Source: Prorocentrum cordatum (lineage: Eukaryota > Sar > Dinophyceae > Prorocentrales > Prorocentraceae). From it: a stretch of 64,000 nt of DNA. Below the pieces are notes generated by a model. It had not been told where the DNA came from. It worked only from the letters and a program-made list of their open reading frames with translations, and searched no databases. Shown here piece by piece: positions 20,427 to 32,260 of this stretch (position 1 is its first letter; each line of letters begins with the position of its first letter). The position numbers and the translations under genes are program-made. Location of the stretch: NCBI GenBank assembly GCA_963575745.1, contig CAUYUJ010016493.1:812070-876069 (forward strand), in the 5' to 3' direction.

Positions 20427-21189
20427 GCGGGGGGGCGGCAGCGGCAGCGGTGGCGGCGACGGCGGCGACGGCCAACGAGGAGGGAGGGAGGGGGAGGGAG
20501 GGAGGGATGGGGAGGAGGAGGAGGAGAAGGAGGAGTAGGAGGAGAAGGAGCAGAAGGAGGAGAAGGAGGAGAAGGAGGAGAAAGGGGAGAAGGAGGAGGA
20601 CAGTCCGCAGCCGTTTTGGCCCAAGGAGGAGGGGGAGGAAGCGGGGCCCCCTGAGATCGTCGCAAACAACGCCAGCCAGCAGGCCCGGCGAGCGTTGCGA
20701 AGCAGCTGCTGAACGCTGCGCCGCCGGTGCCGTTTTCACGTCAGTCGTCTTGTGCGCTTGAGTTTCTTCTTCTTATTGTAACACTATTGGCATGCTTCTC
20801 GCTGAGCAATCCTCATGTGCAGCATCGGCCTTCACCCCCTTCAATTGGGGTTGCGGATCTGCATCGCGATCTCTCCTCAGTCTGCTCTTGATGCGAACGG
20901 CTCGCAGGTGAGAAAAAAATGCTTCTCGATGAGCAAACGGTTCAAAACATCCACTCTGGAGGAGGACGGGGAGGCGGAGGACGACGGCGAGGAGGACGAG
21001 GAGGAGGAAGAGGAGGAGGAAGATATACAGAACCAACCCTGGATGCGCCAAGGATGTCGCAATACATCCTTCTATCCCAAGTCCCCCCCATCCTAGCTGG
21101 CTGTCGGTAGCGCGGGTGCTCTCTCTGGTGACTGTGTTTTCCATGGTGACGGATGATGACGCTGATGATGGTGATGCTAAAAAATAACA
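20427..21189. other. Start of the long intron: GGA tract and unassigned sequence
   Basis: Follows the GC donor of exon a. 20470-20600 is purine-rich GGA/GAG. 20960-21020 is a further GGA patch. No other coding signal. Confidence 0.5.
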
Positions 21190-21720
<531 letters not shown>

Positions 21721-22480
21721 AACTTGGAGGGCCCCAGGCGGTTAGAACCGAATTCGAGTTCTAACTTGAGGGCCTCGAGGTGGGTAGTAACTTGGAGGGC
21801 TCGAGGTGGCTAGAGCTCTATTTGAGTTCTGCTTTGGAGGGATCGAGGCGGTTAGAACTCACATGTGAGTTCTAGCCGCTCCGGGCCCCGAACTCAAGTT
21901 GAGTTCTCATTTGGAGGGCTCGAGGCGGTTAGAAATCAACTGGAGTTTTAACTTGGAGAGCTTGAGGCAGTTAGAATTCAACTTGAGTTCTACGCGGAGG
22001 GCCCGAGGCGGTTAGACCTCGATTTGAGCAATTTGGAGGTCTCGAGGCGGTTAGAACTCACATTTGAGTCTATAAGCTATAATTCAACCTCACGCTCCCA
22101 GAGGGGCGTCGCAATGAGGTCAAATTCGACGTTTGCATCGTCAAGACCCCTCTTTGGGCCTCTCGCTGCCAATGCTTACCTACGCGAACCTCGAAGTTGA
22201 ACTCGAATGTGAGTTCTAAACGCCTCGGGCCATCCATGTTAGAATTCAAACTGATCTCCAACTAACTTGAAGCGCTCGAGGCGGTTCGAACTCAAACGTG
22301 AGTTCTTACAGTCTCGAGCCGAAAAACTAAAACATGCTCCTCGAACCTCGAAGTTATAACTCGAAGTTGAGTTTTAGTGTGGAGGTTTGAGGTGGTTAGA
22401 CTTCACATTTGGGTCCTCACCTCGTCGAGCCCTTCAGTTAGAACTCAACTTTGACTTCGAATCTTATCGACTCCCGAAGT
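21721..22480. repeat. Palindromic repeat array, block 1
   Basis: Repeated near-palindromes of the form TTAGAACTCA-(N3-8)-TGAGTTCTAA are separated by TTGGAGG-(C/T)TCGAGGCGG, in both orientations, at roughly 45-60-bp intervals. The core is symmetric but its flanks are not. Units differ by point changes. Not CRISPR: repeats are degenerate and spacers are themselves repeats. Confidence 0.75.
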
Positions 22481-23139
22481 TGCTCGGGGAGCGGGAGGAG
22501 AACGGAGACAACCGCAAGGCTGCATGGATGCTGCCACGGGCATGTTGCTGCTTGGTGCATGCACCGGCCCGGGCGGACAAATCCCGCACCCTTGCACAGC
22601 CAGAAGCTAGCTGACAGGAGCTACCCGCGACAATCATCGCCCATGCGGGCCGTCGAGAGGGAGGAGGAATGTGGGCCACGAGTTGGGGAACAGAGCCATG
22701 GCCCCGAAAATCAGCAATGGCCCCAGACTCGGGCAGGATCAGAGAATGACAGTGGGGCGGAAATTCGGGCGGCTATAACGATGCGAATGTACTCGCAAAA
22801 CGCACCGGCGCCGCGCCAGGAGCAAGAGGGGGCGGCGGGAAATGGGAGGGGGGCGAGGAGGGATCCGAAGCGCAAGTGGCAAGCTCGAGTGACAACATTC
22901 GGCATCCTGCAGAATTGCGACAATAGTGGGGCTGAACGATACGAAATTGCCCCTACTCGCATCCACAAAAGTGGTCCAGTGCCAGGCACTCAGAGCCTAA
23001 AGGTCTGCGGAAGCAGTGAGTCCAGCGAAACAGACGACGAGCACGAAGCGAGAGGAGGAGGAGGAAAAGGAGGAGGAGGAGGAAGATTACGATCAAGTGA
23101 TGACGTCAGACCACGACCGCAGCGACCTCGAGCCTCCAA
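22481..23139. other. Unassigned sequence between palindromic arrays
   Basis: A frame runs through 22451-23188 but has no recognisable domain. GGA-rich at 23050-23090. No gene called. Confidence 0.4.
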
Positions 23140-23440
23140 GTCAGAAGTCAGGCTTGATTTAAACCTTGGAGGTTCGAGGAGATTGTAACTCAGGTTTGAG
23201 TTCAAGTCTCCTCGACCCTCCAAGTTAGAATTCAAGTTTTAGTTCTAACTTGGAGGTTCGAGGGTGTTGAATCGAATGTGAGTTCTACCCGATTCGAGAC
23301 TCCAAGTCATAAATAAAAGTTGAGTTATACTTTGGAGGCTCGACGCGGTCAGAACTCACGTGCGAGTTCTAACTTGGAGGTTAAAGGCGGAAAGAATTCC
23401 TGACCGCTTCGAGCCTCCAAGTTATAATTATGAACGCTTC
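23140..23440. repeat. Palindromic repeat array, block 2
   Basis: Same family as 21721-22480: for example GAGTTCAAG-TCTCCTCGACCCTCCAAGTTAGAATTC and TTGGAGGTTCGAGG. About six units. Confidence 0.7.
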
Positions 23441-24579
23441 GAGTATCCCCACCATTGTCTGTGGCAGACGTCGCTTACTTCGCTGTTCTTTCCTTCGCTA
23501 CGACGCGGCCCGCCCCAGCGTGCTCGGCGTTCGACTCTGCTTCGCGCTCCCGCGTACCAAAAAAAAGTATACCTACCAGACCATTCAGAAACCCTGCCTG
23601 TGAGAGCTGACGGGAAAAGGGACGAAGAGACACATGTTGTGAAACAAAGCGGGCAACCAGGATTCACAGATCTCTGGGAGCAAGGGGGTGGCTTTGGAGG
23701 GCCTATTGGGGCCATTCTTGGGGCCCGCGCGGGGGCGTGGGGGGGAGGAGGAGGAGGAGGAGGAGGAGGAGGAGGAGGAGGAGGAGGAGGAGGAGGAGGA
23801 GGAGGAGGAGGAGGAGGTTGGAGGACGACCACGACGACGACGATGACGACCACGACGAAGAGGAAGACGATAGGACGAGGACAGAGCCCGCAGAATCGCC
23901 TCTTGGAACCCCCTTGGGGTGCTCGTGGGGCTCTTTTCGCTGGCATGGGGGCTCCCTCGGGGCTCGCCTGGGAGCCTTGGAGGGCCCCTTGGGGCAACCT
24001 TGGAGGCCATCGGTCCAGGGGGGGCGGGGGCCCGTGTCCGGGCCCCCCCCCTCCTGGGAGTCATCCAAATCGCCACGTGGGCCCCTCTTGGGGCGCTCAC
24101 GGGCGACCTCGGGGCCGACCGGCTGGGGCCGGGGGCTCGTCGTGCCCCTCTGGGGGCCCTCGTGGGCCGTCTCGGGGCAGCCTGGACGCTTCCAGAGCGC
24201 ATCGGGAGCGAGAGGGCGAGAAGGCAAAAGACCCGTGAGCTTCCTTGGGTTGTTGCAGGATGTTGGCCTCTTGGGAGAGGGAGGGAGAGGGCGCTGAAAG
24301 CGCTCCGACAGCACTTGGAACCGTCCTGTGGCCCTCGTCAGGCCTGTCGGAGGCATGTCGGGCGTCATCGTGAGCCATTTACGGATAGATTGAACCATTT
24401 TGGAGGCTATAGTTTAGCATCGGGCGCCCGCTTGAAGTCGTAGTAGGCGAAAAAGAACTGTATGATTCCCCCCAAAAAAAAACTTGTGCTGGGAGGGAGA
24501 GGACACCCCTCCCCGAAGGGAAGAGGGGTCGTGGAAGAGGGAATGATGAATTCGTTAGGGCACCTACGCCCAGAGGGCT
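23441..24579 (+). repeat. (GGA)n and GGCCTCTTGGG-family block
   Basis: 23741-23819 is pure GGA. 23885-24260 is the GGCCTCTTGG family, with the A-rich interruption GAGAGGGCGAGAAGGCAAAAGA near 24208-24230 that matches 7840-7870. Long frames are composition artefacts. Confidence 0.65.
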
Positions 24580-25330
24580 GGTGGGCCTCAACTTCGAGTC
24601 CTGACTTGGGGGCTCGAGGCGGTTAGAACTCAAATGTGAGTTCTAATTTGGAGGTTCGAGGAGGTCAGAAATCAAATGTGAGTTCTAACTGCCGCGAGAC
24701 TCAACGTTAGAACTCCTGTGTTAGCTCTAACTTGGAGGTTCGAGGTGGTTGCAACCCGCCTATGAGCTCTAACTTTGAGTTTCGGGGCGGTCAGAAGTCA
24801 AAGTAGAGCTCTAATTCGGAGGTTCGAGAAGCTTAGAACTCACATGACCGCTTCGGGCCTCCACGTTATAACTGCATTGTGACTCACATATTGGAGGCTT
24901 GAGGCGGTTAGAATTCAAAGTTGGGTCAAACATGGAGGATCGAGGATATTGAAATTATAATGTGAGTTCTAACCGCCTCGAGACTCCAGTTTAAAGATAA
25001 TATTTCAGGTCTACCTTGGAGGTTCGAGGTGGTGAGAGAGTTCTAACTGGGAGGTCCGAGACTATCAGGATTCACATGTGAGTTCTAAACGTGAGGTTAG
25101 CTTGAAGGTTTATTGCCTTCGAACCACCTATTTAGAACTTGCGTTCTGATTAGCAGACCTCGAGGTTAAAATTGAAATGTGAGTTCTAAGCGCCTCGAAC
25201 CTCCAAGCCCGAGCCCCAATTCGAGTTCGAACCGCTGGGGCGTTCGAGGCGGTCATAACTCACATTTGAGTTCTAACCTCCTGGGACCTCCAAGTTAGAA
25301 CTCAAAGTTGAGTTCGAACCTTCCCGAACC
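24580..25330. repeat. Palindromic repeat array, block 3
   Basis: Again GAGGCGGTTAGAACTCAAAT-GTGAGTTCTAA with TTGGAGGTTCGAGG linkers, about fourteen units. With blocks 1 and 2 it covers about 1.8 kb within 3.6 kb. Confidence 0.75.
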
Positions 25331-25844
25331 TTTTGTGCCGTCCGCCAGAGAGAAATCGTGTCCCTGCCATGTTCCTGCCCCCCTCCTCCGATGATGAGTA
25401 TGTTTATGATGATGATGAGGAGGAGGAGGAAGATCATGATTGCGATAGTGATGGTGATGGCGATGATGGTGATAACGAAGACGATGGTGATGATGGTGAT
25501 GGCTGTGATGATGAGTATGTAAGCATGATGGTGATGATACTGATAATGGTAAGGAGGAGGAGGAGGAGGCTGAGGATGAGGATGATGCTAACGATTAGGG
25601 CGAAGATGATGACGATGATGATGATGGCGGTGATGATGATTAGGGTGAGTATGGTGCTGATACTGGTGAACATGATGATGATAATGATGATGATGATGAT
25701 GATGATGATGGTGATGATGCTAATGATGATGGTGATGATGATGATGACGGTGAAGCCGATTACATTCCGTTGCCGTCACCATGGACAAGCGACCGTGTTG
25801 ATTGAGCAAGAATGTCGCGCTATCGACAGTGACGTTGACCCCTA
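25331..25844 (+). repeat. (GAT)n microsatellite, degenerate
   Basis: GATGATGATGAG and GATGGTGAT runs from about 25390 to 25750. The associated frames are Asp- or Met-rich artefacts. Confidence 0.85.
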
Positions 25845-26280
25845 GAAATAGCATGAGCGCCATATCCGAGCGAGAGCCTCGCTTCTAAAAGGATCCCCCC
25901 CACCTTTCTAGCAATAAAAAATATCTCGTTGCCTGGTGAAAACATGCAAGAGCATGCAGCGGGAGCCCTGTGTTGAAAATGATACGCCTTACCCCTGTGT
26001 AGCTATTGCCCAGCTTGGCAACAAGCTCTCTTGAGTTGTCGAACTGCTACAGCTAGTGAAAGCGAATGTGCGTTGCGCGAGGGCGAGGGCTACATATTGA
26101 AAACAGCCAGCCTTCCATCCGTGTGCGGCGGTATTACGAAAAACATACGTTGAAAGCGGGTCGCCCTACATCCGTGTAAGAATGGCGCGGTGCGATACCA
26201 AGCCGATGTGCGGCGTCAATGCGAGAGCCACATTCTGAACACCATTCGCCGTCCACCCGTGCAAGTGTTAAACATGTCCA
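25845..26280 (+). repeat. Degenerate repeat GCGAGAGCC...TTGAAAA...CATCCGTGTAA, four or more units
   Basis: Units near 25862, 25950, 26070-26140 and 26215 carry GCGAGAGCC or CGGGAGCCC, then TTGAAAA, then CATCCGTGT. They match the units at 14460-14700. Both blocks follow microsatellite-rich DNA. Confidence 0.55.
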
Positions 26281-28099
26281 GCGTCAGTGCCGCAAACGCC
26301 TCAACCGATACATCCCGTGACGCGGCGAGGAGGTGGTATACACAAAGAAGAAGGATGGTGAAGGAGAAGGAGGATTTTGAACAATCATGAGGGGAAAGGT
26401 GGAGGTAAGCCGTTGGAGAAGAGAGCGGGGGAGAAGCAGAGTGAGGGGAGGGAAGGTAAGGAAATAATAGGATGAGGTGTAGGCCAAGCAGGAGCAGGGC
26501 GAGGAGGGAGCAGCACGAAGAAGGACAACGGCGAGGCGAGGGACGGAGCAGAGGAAGGAAGAGGAGGAGGAGGAGGAGGAGGAGGAGGAGAAGAAGGAGG
26601 CGAAGCAGCGCGGGCCGCAGGGCCGCCAGCTGGGTTGGGCGTCTGGGCTGTCCCCCTTGGCGGTGGAAGGGAAGCGCCCTTCACGTGAGGTCCTCCTGCT
26701 TGGCGGGGGGCGGGAAGCGCCACCGAGACGCAAGGACCTCGGGCGGCGGGGGCACTGGAGATGCCGGACGGTGTGGAGACGGAGGGAGACCACGCTCTCG
26801 TGAAGGAGATGTGCGTGCTACATTTTGCGAGGGGCAGCCCGATCCATTTCGGCCACCTCCCCCGCCATCCAGGGGGGGGGTGTCGGGGGGAGAGGAGGTG
26901 CGTATGTCCCCAGGGACTGGCGAGAGTCGCATCGCCCCTGCGTCGACCGGCAAGCATATAACCAGTAGGGAGGGGGGGAGAGCTCAATGGATGCATTGGT
27001 GGACCTCTCATCCTCTCAAGCACAGGTACACGGAGCAAGGGGAAGAAAAAGAGAGGGAGGAGGAGGAGGAGGCGGAGGGAGGACGATGACGAGGATGCAG
27101 ATGAGGAAAACGGGATGAGGAAAGGGAGGAGCAGGAAGAGAAGGAGGGAGACAACGGCGAGGATGAGGACGAGGAGGAGAAAGACGAGAAGGGAGGGAGA
27201 GAGGAAAGGTGGAGGAACAGCGAGGGGGGGATAGCGATGAGGATACGAGGAGGAGGAGGAGGAGGAGGAGGAGGAGGAGGAGGAGGAGGAGGAGGAGGGA
27301 GAGGAGGAGGAGGAGGAAGAGGAGGAGGAGGAGGAGGTGGACGACGAAGACGACGGTGACGAGAAGGACGAGGAAGAGGGGGGAGAGGGGATCCCGAGGA
27401 GGACGAGGAGGAGCAAGGGGGCAGGCGGAGGAGGAGACAACATATGGAGGAATATGAGAAAGAGGAGCAGAAGGAGGAGAAGAGGAGGAGGGGGAGGTGG
27501 CGGAGAAGGAGGAGCAGACGGAGGAGAGAGGGAGGAAGGATGAGAAGGACAAGGAAGGAAGAAAGAGGGGGGAAGAAGAAGAAGAAGAAGAGGAGGGGTT
27601 GGAGGAGGAATGGGCATGAGGAGGTGATGAGAGGGGCGGACGAGGAGAACAGGAGGGGGCGGAGGAAGAACAGCAGGGAGGAGGATTCAGAGGAGCATGA
27701 AGTATTGATATTGATAGTTTTCAAGATTTCCAGGTTCCCCTGTTCCTCCACGCGGGCTCCAGGGACGAATGGTCGAGCGCATTCCGTCGCGCAGGTTCTT
27801 TGCGTGATGTGCGCGGTGCATTTTTCGCGCGTCGGAGTGCCCTCGGAGATTCAAAGCTGCATGCTGTGTTGCTCTTGGGGAGTCCTTGAGTCGCAGTTGC
27901 CGTGGCGCTGTTTTTGAGGCAACCCCATTCGAGTGCTGTTCGCGGGCGCAACGCGCGGCGCGCGCTGCGCCCAATCGCGCGCGGCGCGGTGGGTGAATCA
28001 GACGGCCGCGCCCGTCGGACCGCCCGGAAATTATTTCTGGATTGTGGAATGTTTCATAAAACGCAGTCGCTTTTTTGGCGCAAGCGGTTCCTGAATCTT
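26281..28099 (+). other. Purine-rich stretch without gene
   Basis: Mostly GGA/GAAGGA sequence, densest at 26560-26600 and 27249-27340, with a mixed GC-rich patch at 26620-27000 in which I recognise no domain. 27700-28080 is ordinary sequence. Confidence 0.55.
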
Positions 28100-28335
28100 T
28101 CAAAAGGAGCCCCGAATTTTTTAATAAACAGTTTTGAGGGGTGGAATGCGCCCGGCGCGCAGGACATCTGAAGAATTCTGACACCCAGAATTTTTCAAAA
28201 TGGATTCCGGAATTTTTCAGACTCGATCCCAGAATTTGTCAACATGGTATTTTCAAAAAGTAGGCCGGACATGTTCAAAAACGTTCCCCCGATTTTTCAA
28301 ATTCACCCCCGGAGAATTTTCCAGAGTCGCGCGTG
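28100..28335 (+). repeat. Short degenerate repeat CCNGAATTTTTCAAA
   Basis: About seven units at 20-35-bp intervals (CCCGAATTTTTTAA, CCAGAATTTTTCAAA, CCGGAATTTTTCAGA, CCAGAATTTGTCAA, CCCGATTTTTCAAA). Confidence 0.6.
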
Positions 28336-29846
28336 ATTTGCCTTACCAGGTCTTTGGAAATCCGCACAGGCGCGTGGTGCGCGGCGGCGGGCGACGGGAC
28401 GGTGCGCCGCCATCCCCCCCGCGCTCGGCAACGAGGAGGGGGATCAGCAACTGACAAATAGCCCCTTACGGGCGACCACTCGATTGCGAATGGGTGACCA
28501 GCCAGCGGCGCCAGCCAGAGTAGACAATACTCGACGCAAATTGTACCCCGTGCGAAGGCTGTTAGAAATCCCGGAACCCCCGGAACGTATCAATAGCACG
28601 TAGAGTGAAAAGGTTTTGCTCGTCCTAAGGATGAGGAGGACGACGAGGACGAGGACGAGGAGGATGAAGGAAAGCGGAAGTGAGGAGCGGGAAGGAGGGC
28701 GGGCGACGATGGAAGCGTTGCAGAAGCAGGGAAGGCCATTGTTGCCCATCCTCTGTCCTTTCCGTCCTCGTGTCTCCTTTTGGATATTCCCTCTACTCTG
28801 CCTTGTATCCTCGAGGACGTGCGATGTATCTGGCCCTGTGGGGTCACTCAAGTGCCGGGCCCAATCGGATCTTTGGGGCGTCGCTGTGGGCACGCGCCCT
28901 CTGTAAAGGCCCCCTTTTCTAGGCGATGAGGATCCCCTTCCATCATCCGCCTCTCCGCCATCCTCCCTTCTCTCCCACCATCATATTTCCAGCTCACACA
29001 CACACACTTTTTCACGTCGAGGGCGCTCCACGTTCGCCTTCGCAGTCGTGAGTGGCGTTATGTGTTCCATCTTACCTGGTGCCCGAAGAGTTGCCAATCG
29101 CGGGTTTTTCTGCCCACGCGTCTTTCTGGATTATTGGCGCTGTGGTGGTGGTGGGCAGGTGAGCGGTCCATTGGTCGGTCTTGCTGCACTGTTCAGTGCA
29201 GGTCGCAATTCAGTTTCGAAAACGAACCGACGAACGTAGTCATGACACGCTGCAGCCTCAACCAGCCGGGAGTGGGCGAAGCGCGTGTTGGGCCCAACTT
29301 GTTTTCGGAAGCATGCCAATCGCGGTAAGCAAGCGCGCGCAGCATCGGAGGGAAAGGGGGGAGCACGTTCCGCGCGCCCACCATGGAACGCCGAGCCCAA
29401 TCACCATTAGTCAAGGGGCGAGGAGGCCAAGCAGCAGCAAAGCGGACAAGTATGGACGAGACCGAGCCCGCAACGGCGGAGGCAGTGGAGGACGAAGACT
29501 AAAAAGCTCAGGCTCCTGGCTGACAGGTGGCGAGCTTGCAGCAGTTCTGATACGCTCGAGGACCACACGTATGCGGCACCAGAGCAGAAGCGCCAGGCGG
29601 AGCATGAGCCGGCAGGCGCAGGTGGAAGACGAAACGCCGACAGCCGGCACAGCCGAGGAGGGATAAAGGAGGAGGCGTGGGGGGTCCACCGCTGGGCGGT
29701 GCCAGGCAGACGAGCGGCCGTGGCGCAAGCCAGAGCGAGCAGCTGCAGAGAGGCCGCTGGCAGGCCAAGCCAAGCGGCGAGTGCAAAAGCGGCCGAAGCC
29801 CACCAGAGGAGGGCGGAGAAGGCGACAGGGCAGGCGCAAGAGTCGC
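28336..29846. other. Unassigned stretch
   Basis: No repeat or domain I can name. Short frames at 29180-29666 and 29699-30007 are Q/A/R-rich without a family match. Confidence 0.4.
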
Positions 29847-30003
29847 CATGGGGAAAACGGATCTTGAGGGAAACGGGTCCTGAGTTATTTCACCGTTTTC
29901 GGGATCTCGTGCCCCTCCACAGGCCCCGAGACTATCAGGAAACGACTCAGGATGAAAAGCTCGTCCTGGGGACCGGTTTCCCTCGGGACCCGCTTCCCCC
30001 ATG
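29847..30003. repeat. 157-bp foldback with 34-bp imperfect inverted ends
   Basis: 29847-29880 (CATGGGGAAAACGGATCTTG...) pairs with 29970-30003 (complement of CATGGGGGAAGCGGGTCCCG...), about 27 of 34 matches. No clear target duplication. Confidence 0.6.
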
Positions 30004-30461
30004 CTAAAAGAGAACGAACAAAGGTCGAGAGGTGGTTGGGAGGCCCGGCGGCACCAGCCGCAACCAACCCTGGAGCCACAGCACAACACCGGCGGGCCGT
30101 GCCTGGCGAAGGCGAAGCGCGAAAATGGCCCAGCGGCCGAGGGGGCGCAGCAGAGGGGGGGGGGACCAGAAGAGGCGAGGAGCAGGAAGCGGAGGGAGAG
30201 GTGACCGAGCCGCCCGGCGGGGATGGCAGCCTGTAGCCACCCCTAGAGCGCCGGGGGAGGCCAGCGGCTGGGCGACACCACCGCAGCATGTGCTAGAGGC
30301 CATACACACGCTCTTTTCGCGTCCGCGGCCCGGTGAGACACCAATCCAGCTACACAGACGCATTGGCCATGGCAGCTGGCAATGGTGAAGTAACTTGAGG
30401 GGCACACTTGGTCGCAAGGGACAAAAGCGCGTGCTGATTCCAGCTTATGTTCGGAAGCATA
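30004..30461. other. Unassigned stretch
   Basis: GC-rich sequence without a recognised gene. Confidence 0.4.
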
Positions 30462-30656
30462 TCGGGTCGGGCGAAAGGGGGGGATTGGGAAAGGGGGGGT
30501 TACGAAATTTGCTGCATGCAGCTGGTTTCGGCCTCACCGAGGGGCCCATTCCTCGATACATAGCCGCCTCCGGCGCCGGGAGGCGCGGGGAAAATCAGCT
30601 ACGTGAGCTGATTCTCAAACCCCCCCTTTGCTATCCCCCCCTTTCGCCCGACCCGA
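30462..30656. repeat. 195-bp foldback element
   Basis: TCGGGTCGGGCGAAAGGGGG (from 30462) is mirrored at 30618-30656. Inner small palindromes are GCTGCATGCAGC (30511-30522) and AATCAGCTACGTGAGCTGATT (30593-30613), so the sequence could fold as a branched stem. Likely MITE-like; no coding capacity. Confidence 0.65.
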
Positions 30657-31189
30657 GCATACCTGCGGAGAACAAGAAGTGAAGCGGATCGCAGCGCGTA
30701 AGCAGCGACGCCGCCAAGCACGCGAGGCCAAAAAATGCCAGTGAGGAGGCAAGCCAACTCACGGGGGAGCGGGGGACGCCCCGAATTAACTAAATCTCGT
30801 CTGGCACGGGCGTCGACGAAAAACTCACAAAACGCCCGCGACAGCAGCAGCACATCCACAGCCTTCCCCTACCCAATCCCTCCTATGTCCTCGCCTGTTG
30901 GTCTCTTCCTCACTTGCCTCTCTTCCTCGCTCCTCCCCCCCTGCCACTTCAGCGCCCCGCGCCCCCCCCAAAAAATTCATCGACCAAATGTCCCGCGCGC
31001 GGGAAGGAGGGTTGGAGGAGGTAGGACGGGAAAGGGAATGCTAACCGTGCTTGAGGACGAGGGGGGTGTACAGGATACACGTCGGAGGGGGGAAAGGTAG
31101 CCTCTTCATCATTAACATCCATCTCTCCCCCCGGCCTCCTCACCGCCTCGTCCCCTTCAATTCGACATTCAGATCATTTGCTGTGTTTG
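30657..31189. other. Unassigned stretch
   Basis: No gene or clear repeat; a pyrimidine-rich patch at 30880-30970. Confidence 0.4.
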
Positions 31190-31210
31190 TACATACACAC
31201 CCTTGTATAC

Positions 31211-31247
<37 letters not shown>

Positions 31248-32218
31248 TACAAGACTGCAGCGGCGCTTCGCGCCATGCACCTTGGTCTTTGAAGTTTGGT
31301 ATGCAGGCGGAATAGCAGGAAGGTCAAGCCGACAATTTAGAGATAACTCCTTGTTGCCTTTTCCGACATCGCCGCTATAATAATGTTATTCGTTACCCTT
31401 CCTCCATGCTTCTTTTTCCTTATTTTCGCCGTACCTTGCGCATTCTCCCCATCCTCCTCAGCTCTTTTTTGCGGAGGCTCCTCCTTGGAGAGCCTCCGGG
31501 GGCCTCACAAAAGTTGTTTCAGGCTTTCTTAAGGCCTTCTGGAGGCCTCCTGGGCGTATTCTGGGGGCCTCTGGGGACTTCCTCGGGCTACCCTGCCTCC
31601 AACCGCGGTCTCCCTGAACGACCGGGTCACGATTTGGAATGCTTCGGAGGGTGTCTTGGGGCCATCTTGGGCCGCCATGGGGCTCTCTGAGGGCCATCTT
31701 GGACCCGTGTTGTGCCGTTTTGGGGCTCAGTTGGACTGCCTGGAAGCCCTTTCGGATGGTTGTGGGGCGATGTTGGAGCCTCCCAGGCGGCTTCGGACGC
31801 CCAGAAGACCGCCGTCTTGGAGCGTCGGGAAGCCGAAAAGAGGAAAACCCCCAAATTCAGCAAAAACCAACAGAAAATCAAAGATTTGTGCCTTGGAGGC
31901 CTCCTTGGGGCCTTCTTGGGAGTGCTCTTGGAGGCCTCTTTGGGGCCGTCCTGGAGGCCTTTCGGGCCATCTTGAGGTCACGTTGGTCACTCTTGAGCGC
32001 TCTTGTGTTGTCTTGGGGGTCTCTGGGACGTCTCCGATGACCCCCCTGATCGCCCTAGGTGTGCTGGGAAGGTTTGGCAAAACGCCCTGCGAGGCCCAGG
32101 GGGCCGCTTCGAGGCCCGTCCGGAGGGTCCCAAAGCCCCAGATCCCGGGAGTCTGGTTTTGAGGGGGGGGGATGGGTTTTCCCCCCGCCCGGGCTTGCAA
32201 AAATATAGGAAGAGGAGA

Positions 32219-32260
<42 letters not shown>

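Noticed and set aside
21721-25330. CRISPR array (palindromic repeats with regular spacing)
   Set aside because: Repeats are degenerate, occur in both orientations, spacers are repeats themselves, no cas genes, and the context is eukaryotic.
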